A stretch of 64,000 nt of DNA from JBEBSD01 sp040394475 (GTDB taxonomy: Bacteria > Bacteroidota > Bacteroidia > Cytophagales > Spirosomataceae), in NCBI GenBank assembly GCA_040394475.1, contig JBEBSD010000018.1, positions 1 through 64,000 on the forward strand. The letters run 5' to 3'. Positions 46,186 through 55,088 of the stretch are shown here, piece by piece. The translations under genes were made by a program, and so were the position numbers. Under the pieces are notes generated by a model. It was not told where the DNA came from, did not search any database, and saw only the letters and a program-made list of their open reading frames with translations. How positions within the stretch are numbered: position 1 is the stretch's first letter; each line of letters opens with the position of its first letter.

Positions 46186-47541
46186 CTATTCCGCTTTTAT
46201 CCATTCCTCGTTAAACACACCGTGCGTAACCGACTTATAAGCAGGCCGCTGGTCTTTGGGCAGAAAGTAGCTGTAGGACACGTGTATTTCTCCATTATTT
46301 CCCGCAATAATAGCCGGATAATGAAAAGCAGCTCCCGGTTCCCCCGACTCAATCACCTTTTTCCAGGGCCATGTCTTTCCTTCATCTTCCGAAAGGGAAA
46401 CGGTTAATACCTCCCGGCCGCTCTCCAGGTTATTGTTGATGAGCACCCATTTTCCGTTCGCCAGTGTGATGATATCGGCTGCCGAGCCGGGATTAGGAAT
46501 CTCCGTGTCTTCTACCAGGTCCCAGGTCTTCCCCTGGTCTGATGAACGACTGATTTGTAAACGTTTGGGAGGAGGGCCATTATCCCGCATGTAAGCCACC
46601 AGAATCCCGTCCGCCGTTTCGGCAATAGCCGGCTGGATATTGCCGGAGCCTACCAGCGGGTCGCTGAACGTCCAGGACTCCCCCCAGTCATCGGTAAGGG
46701 CCATGAGTGAAAAACTGAACCCATCGGAATACAGGGGAAGGATCATGCGCCCCGCCCTGGTAACGAAAGGTTTGCTGCGCGTCTGCCATCCCATACGCCG
46801 GAAATAAGGATACCCCATATCGGCGTCCTTATTGTTCCCGTCCGCGTCAGGCAAATAACCACCGCGGACCATATCCAATCCTTTGGCCTTCTTTAAAAGT
46901 TCATCACCGCGCTTCCTGATCCTGGCCGTATTTTCCGGATGCTGCCGGACAAGCTTCTCCAGCTGAACCTGTAACTGCTCCTCAACTGATCGCACAAACG
47001 AATCATCCGGTAAAATCCCCCGTTCGGTCTTGTCGCCTGCCTTCACGAGCAGGTTCGCCTGCCAGTCCCATTCAGGCGCTCCGGCCATCGTCGTGTAATT
47101 TTCACTGATCCGGTAATTGATCAGCGAAGTTTCCCATTGATTCGCGATCACGGTATACCACACCAGCCATAAACGGTCCTTGCCATCAATGAACAAAACG
47201 GGATTAATGTCCGGGAAGTCCTTCACGTCTGCCAGCACAAAGGGAGAGCTCCACTCCGTACTGTTCGCTGCTTTACGGGCTCCCATTATCTGCACATCGT
47301 CTGCCCATCGTTCACCGCTGCCCTGGAACCAGGCTGCCAGTATCCCGCCATCGGGAAGCGTTACAAGGGTAGAACCGTGCACATGATCGGCCTGTAACGG
47401 AAATATGAGCTCCTTACGAAGATACGGCTCCCCGGCCTGCCGGCCCTTTTCGTCCGGGTTGGCCGGCTGCGAGCAGCCTACAATACCCACTATTCCCCAA
47501 AGGGATATTCCCCAAAACAATTTCTTAAAATGAATCATCAT
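46186..47541 (-). CDS. BNR-repeat sialidase-like lipoprotein
   Basis: A paralogue of the 18413 gene, with the same core (FQGSGERWADDVQIMGAR, ILPLYSDGFSFSLMAL, VAYMRDNG) and Asp boxes TDDWGESW, SSDQGKTW and SEDEGKTW. It differs in having a lipobox (GIVGC) and a helical insertion of about 60 residues (near VEEQLQVQLEKLVRQHPEN) in the middle. ATG 47541 is used; the frame opens nine bases upstream at a TTG. It would be a surface or periplasmic enzyme. The annotation as sialidase rests on fold only; the catalytic Arg triad was not verified. Confidence 0.82.
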   Translation of the reverse strand: MMIHFKKLFWGISLWGIVGIVGCSQPANPDEKGRQAGEPYLRKELIFPLQADHVHGSTLVTLPDGGILAAWFQGSGERWADDVQIMGARKAANSTEWSSPFVLADVKDFPDINPVLFIDGKDRLWLVWYTVIANQWETSLINYRISENYTTMAGAPEWDWQANLLVKAGDKTERGILPDDSFVRSVEEQLQVQLEKLVRQHPENTARIRKRGDELLKKAKGLDMVRGGYLPDADGNNKDADMGYPYFRRMGWQTRSKPFVTRAGRMILPLYSDGFSFSLMALTDDWGESWTFSDPLVGSGNIQPAIAETADGILVAYMRDNGPPPKRLQISRSSDQGKTWDLVEDTEIPNPGSAADIITLANGKWVLINNNLESGREVLTVSLSEDEGKTWPWKKVIESGEPGAAFHYPAIIAGNNGEIHVSYSYFLPKDQRPAYKSVTHGVFNEEWIKAE

Positions 47542-47709
47542 AGTAGTCAACTAACTGCCTGTCTAACTAGTACTTCCAATTCGTCAAACAGACTATCTTT
47601 TAGAATTAATTCCTGAGCGGCGCCACAGGCGCCCTCTCTTCAAAAGGGTATACCTGTAGAAAGCACTTTTCACCCATTATTTAATCAAATTGCGAATAAC
47701 CGCAGTCTG

Positions 47710-49029
47710 CTAAGGTAATTCCACTATGCTGTTTCCCCGGCGCCGGTGCTTTTTCAGTTCAAAGCTATCATAGAGCTTCCCGTCCGGCGTAAATGCTTCG
47801 TAACGTAATAAACGACCATTGATGTGGATGGCCTGGAACAGTTGTTTGTGTTCGCCCCTGCTGAGCAATCTGGCTTCATAATTTTCCCAAAGCGCCGCAG
47901 AGGCATCATACATTTTTCCTCCGGCGACCGATACCACATAAACGGTACCTATCCGGCCTTTTCCAGGATCCGTTGCAATGCCGCGCGTATAGGTATGGTC
48001 ATGGCCGCTTAACACCAGGTCCACCCGGTGTTTATCAAGGAGCGGTTTCAATAGGGCTCGCAAATACGCATTGTCCCTTTCCCGGGCCCCCGAAAACAGC
48101 GGATGGTGAAGGGTCACGATTTTCCAGGTTGCCCGGGTATGCGTAAGCAGACTGTCCAGCCATTTTGCCTGTTCCTGCTCCAATTCATTCGAGTTTAACG
48201 CTACGATCAATACCTCTTGCTGGTAGTTAAAAAAATACGACGACCCTTTCAGCTGCGGCAGACCATTCTGCGGGAGGTTAAACTGGTACTTCCATTGATA
48301 GGATAAATGGAGCATGCTGTCTGCTGTATTTTTCTTATCAAACACCTGGTATTCATGATTCCCCGGAATGGGTACCCCCGGGACCGTAGCATGGATCCAG
48401 CCGCCCGCCCTGAACCATTCCTGCCAGTGCCTGTCGTCATGTGCCGAGCCGACGAGATCGCCGGCATGGATAATGAAACGGGCATCCGGTACTTTTTGAA
48501 TCGCGCTGCGTATGGTTCTCGACCAGCGATCAAAAATGTCACTTTGCGCATCTCCCAGGTAAATAAATGAAAAAGGTTTGGGCACGGCGCCCGCCGTCCT
48601 GAACTGGAACCACTCGCTCCAGTGTTTTCCGCTGCCTACCCGGTAGGCGTACAGCGTATCGGGCAGCAGTCCTGTAAATACTACATGATGGTAACCCGCC
48701 TTGAGGCCTGCCGCCGGGATATGCGTCGCATCCATCAGCGACGTTGCCGCTTTGAAACGTCGGCCTGTTTCCCAAAACGTTGGAGCGGCGCTGACCAGTG
48801 CAATTTCAGCCTCAGCGCTGACCACTCCGGCGTCGGTTCGCCAGGTTACGGACGCGGTATGCGCGGGGTCTTCCGTACAGGTTAACATAATTCTGTCCGG
48901 CATGACAGTCGGTGCATTCCAGGAAGCGGGGTAAGCCGGTTTGGTATATGCAGTAAGGGGCGTTTGACTACGGACACTGCACGCCCCGGCCAGACACGCC
49001 GACCACAGGATAATTGTTTTTACGTTCAT
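47710..49029 (-). CDS. Purple-acid-phosphatase-like metallophosphoesterase
   Basis: This 439-residue protein has a lipobox-like start (CLAGAC). An N-terminal fibronectin-like domain (MLTCTEDPAHTASVTWRT) precedes a calcineurin-like core with metal motifs in order: FIYLGDAQSD, IHAGDLVGSAHDD, IPGNHEYQ, LHHPLFSGARER and LSGHDHTYTRG. This layout is that of purple acid phosphatases. It is separated by 168 bases from the BNR gene downstream; a small GGCGCC/GGCGCC hairpin lies at 47619-47633 in that gap. The natural phosphoester is unknown. Confidence 0.88.
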   Translation of the reverse strand: MNVKTIILWSACLAGACSVRSQTPLTAYTKPAYPASWNAPTVMPDRIMLTCTEDPAHTASVTWRTDAGVVSAEAEIALVSAAPTFWETGRRFKAATSLMDATHIPAAGLKAGYHHVVFTGLLPDTLYAYRVGSGKHWSEWFQFRTAGAVPKPFSFIYLGDAQSDIFDRWSRTIRSAIQKVPDARFIIHAGDLVGSAHDDRHWQEWFRAGGWIHATVPGVPIPGNHEYQVFDKKNTADSMLHLSYQWKYQFNLPQNGLPQLKGSSYFFNYQQEVLIVALNSNELEQEQAKWLDSLLTHTRATWKIVTLHHPLFSGARERDNAYLRALLKPLLDKHRVDLVLSGHDHTYTRGIATDPGKGRIGTVYVVSVAGGKMYDASAALWENYEARLLSRGEHKQLFQAIHINGRLLRYEAFTPDGKLYDSFELKKHRRRGNSIVELP

Positions 49030-49099
49030 AGGTTTTTTGACTAAAATACGGCCCTGTTCATGAGCCGTTCTGCTTATACAGCCGGGCAGCCACGCCGGC

Positions 49100-50332
49100 C
49101 TAATGCCGTTTTTTCTTTTCAGCAGCTTCTGCAGTGCGATTTTTCCTGCCGGCCTTATCCAGCGCTGCGATTTTTATTTTGAGTACTTCCACCGTCTGTT
49201 TGGCTCCGGCGAAGGCAATCAGCAGCTGCCTCTTATGCGCTATGAGGTGCGGATAATCCACGTGTCTCCCTCCGATGAGGTAAATCATGTTGTGAAACGT
49301 GATACCGTCGTTGCTGAACGAGATGGTCAACGGATCCCGTTTCTCCGGATTGGGATTCGATACCAGTACATATCTTCCGTCACGCAGGCGCATTCCATAG
49401 AATTTGGAACTTGCATCGGGAAAATTGGTCTTACGGGGCGCGCTCCAGGTCCGGCCGTTGTCGTCCGAAAAAGCGCGGTACAGGAAGCCGCTTTCTTTAT
49501 TATCTCTGAAAAGGGCCAGCAGCCTCTGATCCGGCAGCACCCACCAGCAAGGTTCCTCCGCTATGAATTCCGATTTTTTGTCGTACCGGGCCAGATAGAA
49601 AGATCCCCAGGTCTGGTACGACGCGGTTCCCCCAACCAAAAAGTGCACGTTGCGATGCTGATCTCTCCGTGACATCATCCATTCTCCGGTAGGGATTTTC
49701 TGAGGCGGGAAATTGTTTAAGGCGTTATCATACACGAGCCCGTAATAGCGCCAGTTATCCGACTCCTCTGCCAGTTCAAATGCATGCAGCTGAAGCCCTT
49801 CACCCGAGAATCCTGGTGCATGATACCTGCTTGCCAGGGCAAGTAACTTACCGTCACGAAGCCAGAAGCCTCTTGCAATCCATCCGAAACCCGGATCCGG
49901 GGGAATGGTCAATTCTTGCGGCCTGCTCCATTTAACCCCGTTTTTACTGGTAGCAAAAAACACACGCTGATCCGCCTGATCGTGTTTCGGTACGACATTG
50001 CGATGCGCACCGGTAACCGGTATGCCCGGACCGTCGCTCCACATCACCCAATACCGGTTCCGGTAAAAAACCAGGTAATTATGCTGATTCACACGTTTTC
50101 CGCCCTGATTGCGGACATCGTTCACGACACGGTGTTTTACCCGCACCCGGGGAAGTTCCTCAAAGGCGATATCGCGTGTATTTTCCGGAACCCACGCTCC
50201 TTCCAGCATTGGCCGGACCGGGTCTGACTCCCCGGCACGATAAACACTGTCTTCCTGGGCAACAGCGGCTGCATACGCAAACATCATGCCCAGTACCATT
50301 CCTACACAGCGAGTCGTTATTTCATCAGCCAT
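49100..50332 (-). CDS. Secreted beta-propeller, exo-sialidase-like
   Basis: The 410-residue product has a signal peptide ending in AAAVAQE and a repeated BNR-like pattern (FFATSKNGVKWSRPQEL, RAFSDDNGRTWSAPRKTNFP, SFSNDGITFHNM). It is more distant from the two FQGSGER-type BNR proteins. The C-terminus is basic and low-complexity (AGRKNRTAEAAEKKKRH). Its ATG overlaps the end of the upstream isomerase gene by 16 bases, so translation is probably coupled. It likely cleaves or binds a sugar of the locus; substrate unknown. Confidence 0.8.
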   Translation of the reverse strand: MADEITTRCVGMVLGMMFAYAAAVAQEDSVYRAGESDPVRPMLEGAWVPENTRDIAFEELPRVRVKHRVVNDVRNQGGKRVNQHNYLVFYRNRYWVMWSDGPGIPVTGAHRNVVPKHDQADQRVFFATSKNGVKWSRPQELTIPPDPGFGWIARGFWLRDGKLLALASRYHAPGFSGEGLQLHAFELAEESDNWRYYGLVYDNALNNFPPQKIPTGEWMMSRRDQHRNVHFLVGGTASYQTWGSFYLARYDKKSEFIAEEPCWWVLPDQRLLALFRDNKESGFLYRAFSDDNGRTWSAPRKTNFPDASSKFYGMRLRDGRYVLVSNPNPEKRDPLTISFSNDGITFHNMIYLIGGRHVDYPHLIAHKRQLLIAFAGAKQTVEVLKIKIAALDKAGRKNRTAEAAEKKKRH

Positions 50333-51192
50333 TTCACCCCCTCTGAAAGTTCCTGAACAGACTTTGCGTTGTCTTGTTCTATAAAAGCATGCTTTAGCCC
50401 CGCGAGGTGCGCATGCTGAAATATTCGTTTGAAATCAACTATTCCCGTACCAATTACACAGGGCTTTTGGGTTGCTGCGGAAAAGTCCTTCACATGCCAT
50501 AGCGGAAAGCGCTTCGGATATTGCCTGAATAAATCGACCGGGTCTGCCCCGGCCATCACTGCCCAGCCTAAATCAAGCTGCATAAAGACTTTATCTTCAT
50601 CGGTATGCTCCATAATGTATTGAAAGGCCGTTGTATCCCCTACTTTTTCGAATTCCCTCTTATGATTATGGTAAGCAAAATTCATCCCTCTTTTGCCGGC
50701 TTCGTCCGCCGCTTTCACAAATAGCGCGGTGGTCGCTTTGATTTCATCCGGTGTGGCGATCGCCGATCCGGCACAAACCGCCCAGCGGCATCCTCCTTCC
50801 GCCAGTCCGTCCAAAACGGCGTCCAGGTTATCTCTTAAATTGGGTTTGTTCGCCTTCGAAGGATCCTGATCGCTCCTTGGGATGCCTCCGATGTGATTGC
50901 CTATCCACTTCATCCCGAGATCGCCGGTTATCCGGAAAAACTCTTTTGGCCGGTACCCGTAATACAATCCCTGTTCACCGGCAGCCGTTTCCAGCTCTTT
51001 CACTCCTATAGCTGCAACCGCTTCCAATTGTCGCCGTACGTCGGTACCGGGCGCTGTCAGCTGGTCCTTCAGCGAATACAACTGTAACCCTACGGGAACC
51101 TGCTGCCTGAATTTTGCCGGAACATTTGCCAATCCCTGGTGAAACAAGAGGCCCAGGCCCGGCAATGCCGCTAAAAATGTTTGTCTCTTCAT
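50317..51192 (-). CDS. Sugar phosphate isomerase/epimerase-type TIM barrel, exported
   Basis: The 291-residue protein belongs to the xylose-isomerase-like TIM-barrel superfamily: PVGLQLYSLKDQL, GMNFAYHNHKREFE, FMQLDLGWAVMAGADPVDL and LWHVKDFS give the metal-site order. An N-terminal signal (LAALPGLGLLFHQG) points to the periplasm, unlike metabolic isomerases. Exported members of this family have been linked to 3-keto-sugar elimination or epimerisation. It lies 17 bases after the quinoprotein gene and overlaps the next gene, which fits a shared periplasmic sugar route. Confidence 0.88.
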   Translation of the reverse strand: MKRQTFLAALPGLGLLFHQGLANVPAKFRQQVPVGLQLYSLKDQLTAPGTDVRRQLEAVAAIGVKELETAAGEQGLYYGYRPKEFFRITGDLGMKWIGNHIGGIPRSDQDPSKANKPNLRDNLDAVLDGLAEGGCRWAVCAGSAIATPDEIKATTALFVKAADEAGKRGMNFAYHNHKREFEKVGDTTAFQYIMEHTDEDKVFMQLDLGWAVMAGADPVDLFRQYPKRFPLWHVKDFSAATQKPCVIGTGIVDFKRIFQHAHLAGLKHAFIEQDNAKSVQELSEGVKWLMK

Positions 51193-51209
51193 CCTGTTTA
51201 AGCTGCTGT

Positions 51210-53396
51210 TTATCGTTCGGGCAGGGCGAACGCGACATACGAATCCCCTGACTTACTGCCAATTTTGCCGCCTCCGCAGGCGATTACCACATACTGCTTA
51301 TTGTTTACCGTATAAGTAGCCGGCGTCGCGTAGCCGGCCGCCGGCAGGGAGGCTGCCCATAACACGTCTCCGGTATGTTTATCAAACGCGCGGATTTTTT
51401 CATCTTTCGTAGCGGCAATGAATACCAATCCGCCTTTGGTGACCACAGGGCCGCCATAATTTTCGGTGCCTGTGGGCGGTATGCCCTTCCGGATCAATTC
51501 TTCGTATTCGCCTAACGGCACTTTCCACATCAGTTTTCCCGTGTTTAAATTAACGGCATTGAGCGTCCCCCACGGAGGCTTGATGCCCGGATAACCGTTG
51601 GCGTCCAGGAACCGGTCATAGCCCTGATGTTTATAAGGTACCTGGTGTTCCGGCGGCTTGCTGCCGGCTGCCGCAGGCCTGCCGGCGTCGGCCTTCCCGG
51701 GTAATTTCAGCACATAGGCAATCAACGCGTCCAGTTCATCCGCGGACAGCTGGTTAAAACCCGGCATCATATTCCGGCCTCCCCGTATCACTTTTTCAAT
51801 CTCTTTTTTACTGTATCGCGCCGCGAGATCCAGCAGCGGAGGAAAAGAACTATCTTTCCCTTTCAGATCCGCACCGTGACATTCGGCACAGTTGGCCAGG
51901 TACAAACCGGAGCCGATTCCCGTAAGGGAGCGATCGTTCCTGATACCGGAAGGATAATCGATCATGACCTGCATCCAGGGAAGTTCGGTACTGTTGACGT
52001 ATAAAATCTGGGTTTCGACGTCTACAGCAGCGCCTCCCCACTCGGCGCCCCCGTCATACCCGGGGAAAATCCAGGCGCCATCCTTACTGGGCGGCGTGAA
52101 CATGGCGGTATGCTTAATGGTCCGGTACCGCTTAAGCAGCTCCTGATAAGTGTCCGGGAACAGGTCATTGACATCTTCGGGATTAAATTGCTGCCGGGCG
52201 AAGGGCTCCGGCAATACCGGAACCGGCTGCGTAGGCCAGGGCGCTTCATTGGGTAAAGCGCCCTCCGTTATGACCGGTCGTTCTTCTATCGGAAACACCG
52301 GCTCGCCGGTTTCCCTGTCAAACACAAAGATATACCCGTGCTTGGTTACCTGGGCGACCGCATCAATTTTCTTTCCGTCCTTGTAAAGTGTTACCAGGTT
52401 CGGATTTGCGGGTAAATCCCTGTCCCAGAGATCGTGATGCACCACCTGGTAATGCCAGATATACGCCCCGGTTTCCGCATCGAGTGCGATGAGCGAGTTG
52501 GCAAACAGGTTTTTCCCTTTCCGGAATGCGCCGTAAAAGTCAGGGGTTGCCGAACCGGTGGGGACATACACGATGCCCCTGCGTTCGTCAAGGGACACCC
52601 CCGGCCAGCTATTGGCGCCACCGATAAACTGCCATGCCTGTTTATCTTCCCAGGAGTCGTAGCCCGGCTCTCCCGGATGGGGAATCGTATGAAATATCCA
52701 GCGCCTTTTCCCGGTGCGTACATCATAGGCCCGGACATGCCCGGGCGCAGCGCCGTGCGATTCCTTCACCTTGGAACCTATGATCAGGAGGTCCTTATAA
52801 ATAATTCCCGGCGACGTGCTTCCCACAAACACCTTTTTGTCGATATCAGCATCCAAATCCCTGGTCAGATCGATATAACCATGGTGACCAAAATCAGTAA
52901 ACGGCCGGCCTGTTTTTGCATCGACGGCATATACCCGGTTACCTGTGCCGTAAAAGATACGTTCCTCACCCGTCCGGTCGTCCTTAAAATAAACAACCCC
53001 GCGGGTGATCGTATAAAATGACATTTCCTCTTCTCCTTCCCGCGGTTTGACGAGGGCCGGATCGAACAACCATAGTTGTTTGCCCGTTGCCGCATCCAGG
53101 GCAAATAATTTGGAACGTGGGCTGGTTCCGTACAGAATCCCCTTCACGATAATGGGGTTGCACTGAATCTGGCTGCGGTTGGAGGTATCTTTATCACCCG
53201 TAGTAAAGGTCCACGCTACTTCCAGTTCCGAAACATTATCCCTGTTAATCTGTACTGCGGTCGAGTACCTGCTGGCGTCTTTGGTACCTGCATAGTTTTC
53301 CCAGGAGCTGTAGTCCGGAGCGGAAGTATTCCTGCATGCCCCGAGCGTAAGCGCCAGCAAGGCAAAGGAGAAAGCACTATTTTTTTTTGAAATCAT
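51210..53396 (-). CDS. PQQ-type quinoprotein dehydrogenase with embedded cytochrome c
   Basis: This is a 728-residue lipoprotein (lipobox LTLGAC, Cys21) of the quinoprotein alcohol/sugar dehydrogenase family. The propeller shows repeated blades (KLFALDAATGKQLWLFDP, YAVDAKTGRPF, IALDAETGAYIWHYQ, IRAFDKHTGDVLWAASLP). A cytochrome c domain is placed inside the propeller, with heme motif CAECHG (Cys503, Cys506, His507) and the axial-Met region RNMMPGF, before the final blades. The family oxidises sugars or alcohols in the periplasm and passes electrons on through heme. Its start overlaps the GH28 stop by four bases (ATGA), tying it to the pectin enzymes. PQQ synthesis genes are not in the window. 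Confidence 0.88.
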   Translation of the reverse strand: MISKKNSAFSFALLALTLGACRNTSAPDYSSWENYAGTKDASRYSTAVQINRDNVSELEVAWTFTTGDKDTSNRSQIQCNPIIVKGILYGTSPRSKLFALDAATGKQLWLFDPALVKPREGEEEMSFYTITRGVVYFKDDRTGEERIFYGTGNRVYAVDAKTGRPFTDFGHHGYIDLTRDLDADIDKKVFVGSTSPGIIYKDLLIIGSKVKESHGAAPGHVRAYDVRTGKRRWIFHTIPHPGEPGYDSWEDKQAWQFIGGANSWPGVSLDERRGIVYVPTGSATPDFYGAFRKGKNLFANSLIALDAETGAYIWHYQVVHHDLWDRDLPANPNLVTLYKDGKKIDAVAQVTKHGYIFVFDRETGEPVFPIEERPVITEGALPNEAPWPTQPVPVLPEPFARQQFNPEDVNDLFPDTYQELLKRYRTIKHTAMFTPPSKDGAWIFPGYDGGAEWGGAAVDVETQILYVNSTELPWMQVMIDYPSGIRNDRSLTGIGSGLYLANCAECHGADLKGKDSSFPPLLDLAARYSKKEIEKVIRGGRNMMPGFNQLSADELDALIAYVLKLPGKADAGRPAAAGSKPPEHQVPYKHQGYDRFLDANGYPGIKPPWGTLNAVNLNTGKLMWKVPLGEYEELIRKGIPPTGTENYGGPVVTKGGLVFIAATKDEKIRAFDKHTGDVLWAASLPAAGYATPATYTVNNKQYVVIACGGGKIGSKSGDSYVAFALPER

Positions 53397-55039
53397 CTTT
53401 TTAATTCTATTTCGCCGGCCGCTGCACCGTGATCGGCCAATAAGGATTTGTCTGCATCCCCGACAGGGGTGCCGGTTATTTTAACCTGGTGACTGCGCCC
53501 GCCCTGCAGGTGCAGAAAAAGTCCGTTTTCAGGACGGTAAGTGATACGGTCCAGGTGGAGTTTACCAGTGTTATAGGCATAGGCAATTGTTTTATTTTCC
53601 GGAACATGAATACTGGAATTCTTAAGGGTTATATTTTCTGCATTGTACAGCTCGATACCGTTATCCGCACGGATGTGCACGTTATTGAATTGAATGTTTC
53701 TGATAGGCATTTCCGGAAGTCCGCGCACAAAAATCCCTTGTTTTGCCCCCTCACAATGGATTTCATCCAGGTTGAAATTCAAAAAACGGGGAGTTTCGAT
53801 TCCTGCGGTCACCGCCTCATCCGGAGGCGGCACCCGTTTGCCATCGACCATGAACGCAGAAGGTTTTGCATCATAATACATGTCGAACAACACCGCAGCG
53901 TCTTTTATCTTGCTCATATAAATCCTACTGATGAATACATTCTCTACGACTCCTCCCCTGCCGCGCTGACTTTTAAAGCGCAAGCCGATGTCGGTACCGA
54001 TGAACGTACAATCTGAAACATAGAGATTGCGTGCCCCTCCGCTCATTTCGCTGCCTACCACAAAGCCGCCATGGGCATGGTATACAACACAATTACGAAT
54101 CCACACATTTTCAGTCGGCATGGCCATTTTGCGCCCATACTCGTTCTTTCCGCTTTTTATACAAATCGCGTCATCTCCCACGTCGAACGTACAGTTCTCC
54201 ACCAATACATTGTAACAAGACTCAATATCCAGACCGTCTCCATTCGATGCATACCAGGGATTACGGACTGTCAGGTTGCGGATGATAATATTCCTGCTCC
54301 CCAGCGGGTGAATATTCCAGGCGCCGGAATTCTGGAAGGTGACTCCTTCCAGCAGTATCCCGTCACAGTTTTCCAGCACGATCAGATTGGGCCGCAGGAA
54401 ATCCTTTATATCCTCATAGAAATCCGCCGACTTGTCCGCCGTTATTTCACCCGGGTCCTGGTAATGGCTTCCGCGGAGTGCGCTCCCGGAGATATACCAG
54501 ACAGAGCCGTCAGCATTCAGCACGCCTTTTTTACCGGAGGTCAGTTCCTTCCACTGGGAGGCTGTCATTTTCCCCCGTTTCACACTTCTCCATGCATCCC
54601 CTTGTCCGTCAATAATTCCTTCGCCGGTAATAGCGATATTCTTTTTACCTGCTGCCCGTATCGGCGAATGTCTGCGCATTTGCCGCAGCCCCTCGTATCC
54701 TGTTTCGACTAACGGATACTGTTCAAGATCGGTAGTAAACTGCAGCAGAGCATTTTTCGCGAGGCTGAGATTAACGTTGCTTTCCATTTCCAGCGGCCCG
54801 GTTATCCAGAGACCATCGGAGACAAAAACCACTCCGCCGCCGCCGGCGCTACAGGCTTTTATAGCCTGGTTAATAGGAACAGTGTTGAGCGCTGCAATTT
54901 CGGACTTAGCCCCGAACGCCACGATATGAAATGTATCGGCCTTAAAAACAGGCCGTTGGATGGCAGGTAACGGAACGTCCGCCTGAGCGCTTACGACGCC
55001 ATGGGAACCAATAAGCAACGAAATAAAAAGCCACTTCAT
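53393..55039 (-). CDS. GH28 polygalacturonase-family enzyme
   Basis: This secreted right-handed beta-helix hydrolase has about 548 residues from MKWLF (55039), where a signal peptide ends at VSAQA; an upstream ATG at 55066 is less likely. GH28 catalytic motifs are visible: NGDGLDIES (near 266), GDDAICIKSG (near 286), AHGGFVVGSEMSGG (near 321) and RFKSQRGRGG (near 351). It would hydrolyse galacturonan or rhamnogalacturonan links. Upstream comes PL1 with a 49-base gap, downstream the quinoprotein with a 4-base overlap. Confidence 0.93.
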   Translation of the reverse strand: MKWLFISLLIGSHGVVSAQADVPLPAIQRPVFKADTFHIVAFGAKSEIAALNTVPINQAIKACSAGGGGVVFVSDGLWITGPLEMESNVNLSLAKNALLQFTTDLEQYPLVETGYEGLRQMRRHSPIRAAGKKNIAITGEGIIDGQGDAWRSVKRGKMTASQWKELTSGKKGVLNADGSVWYISGSALRGSHYQDPGEITADKSADFYEDIKDFLRPNLIVLENCDGILLEGVTFQNSGAWNIHPLGSRNIIIRNLTVRNPWYASNGDGLDIESCYNVLVENCTFDVGDDAICIKSGKNEYGRKMAMPTENVWIRNCVVYHAHGGFVVGSEMSGGARNLYVSDCTFIGTDIGLRFKSQRGRGGVVENVFISRIYMSKIKDAAVLFDMYYDAKPSAFMVDGKRVPPPDEAVTAGIETPRFLNFNLDEIHCEGAKQGIFVRGLPEMPIRNIQFNNVHIRADNGIELYNAENITLKNSSIHVPENKTIAYAYNTGKLHLDRITYRPENGLFLHLQGGRSHQVKITGTPVGDADKSLLADHGAAAGEIELKR

Positions 55040-55088
55040 AGTAGGTAGATACGGGTAAAAAGCCATCGGTCCGCACCGCGGACTTGTT

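Noticed and set aside
47619..47633. GGCGCC hairpin as a terminator between the phosphatase and BNR genes
   Set aside because: The stem is six base pairs with no T tract on the minus strand, too weak to call.
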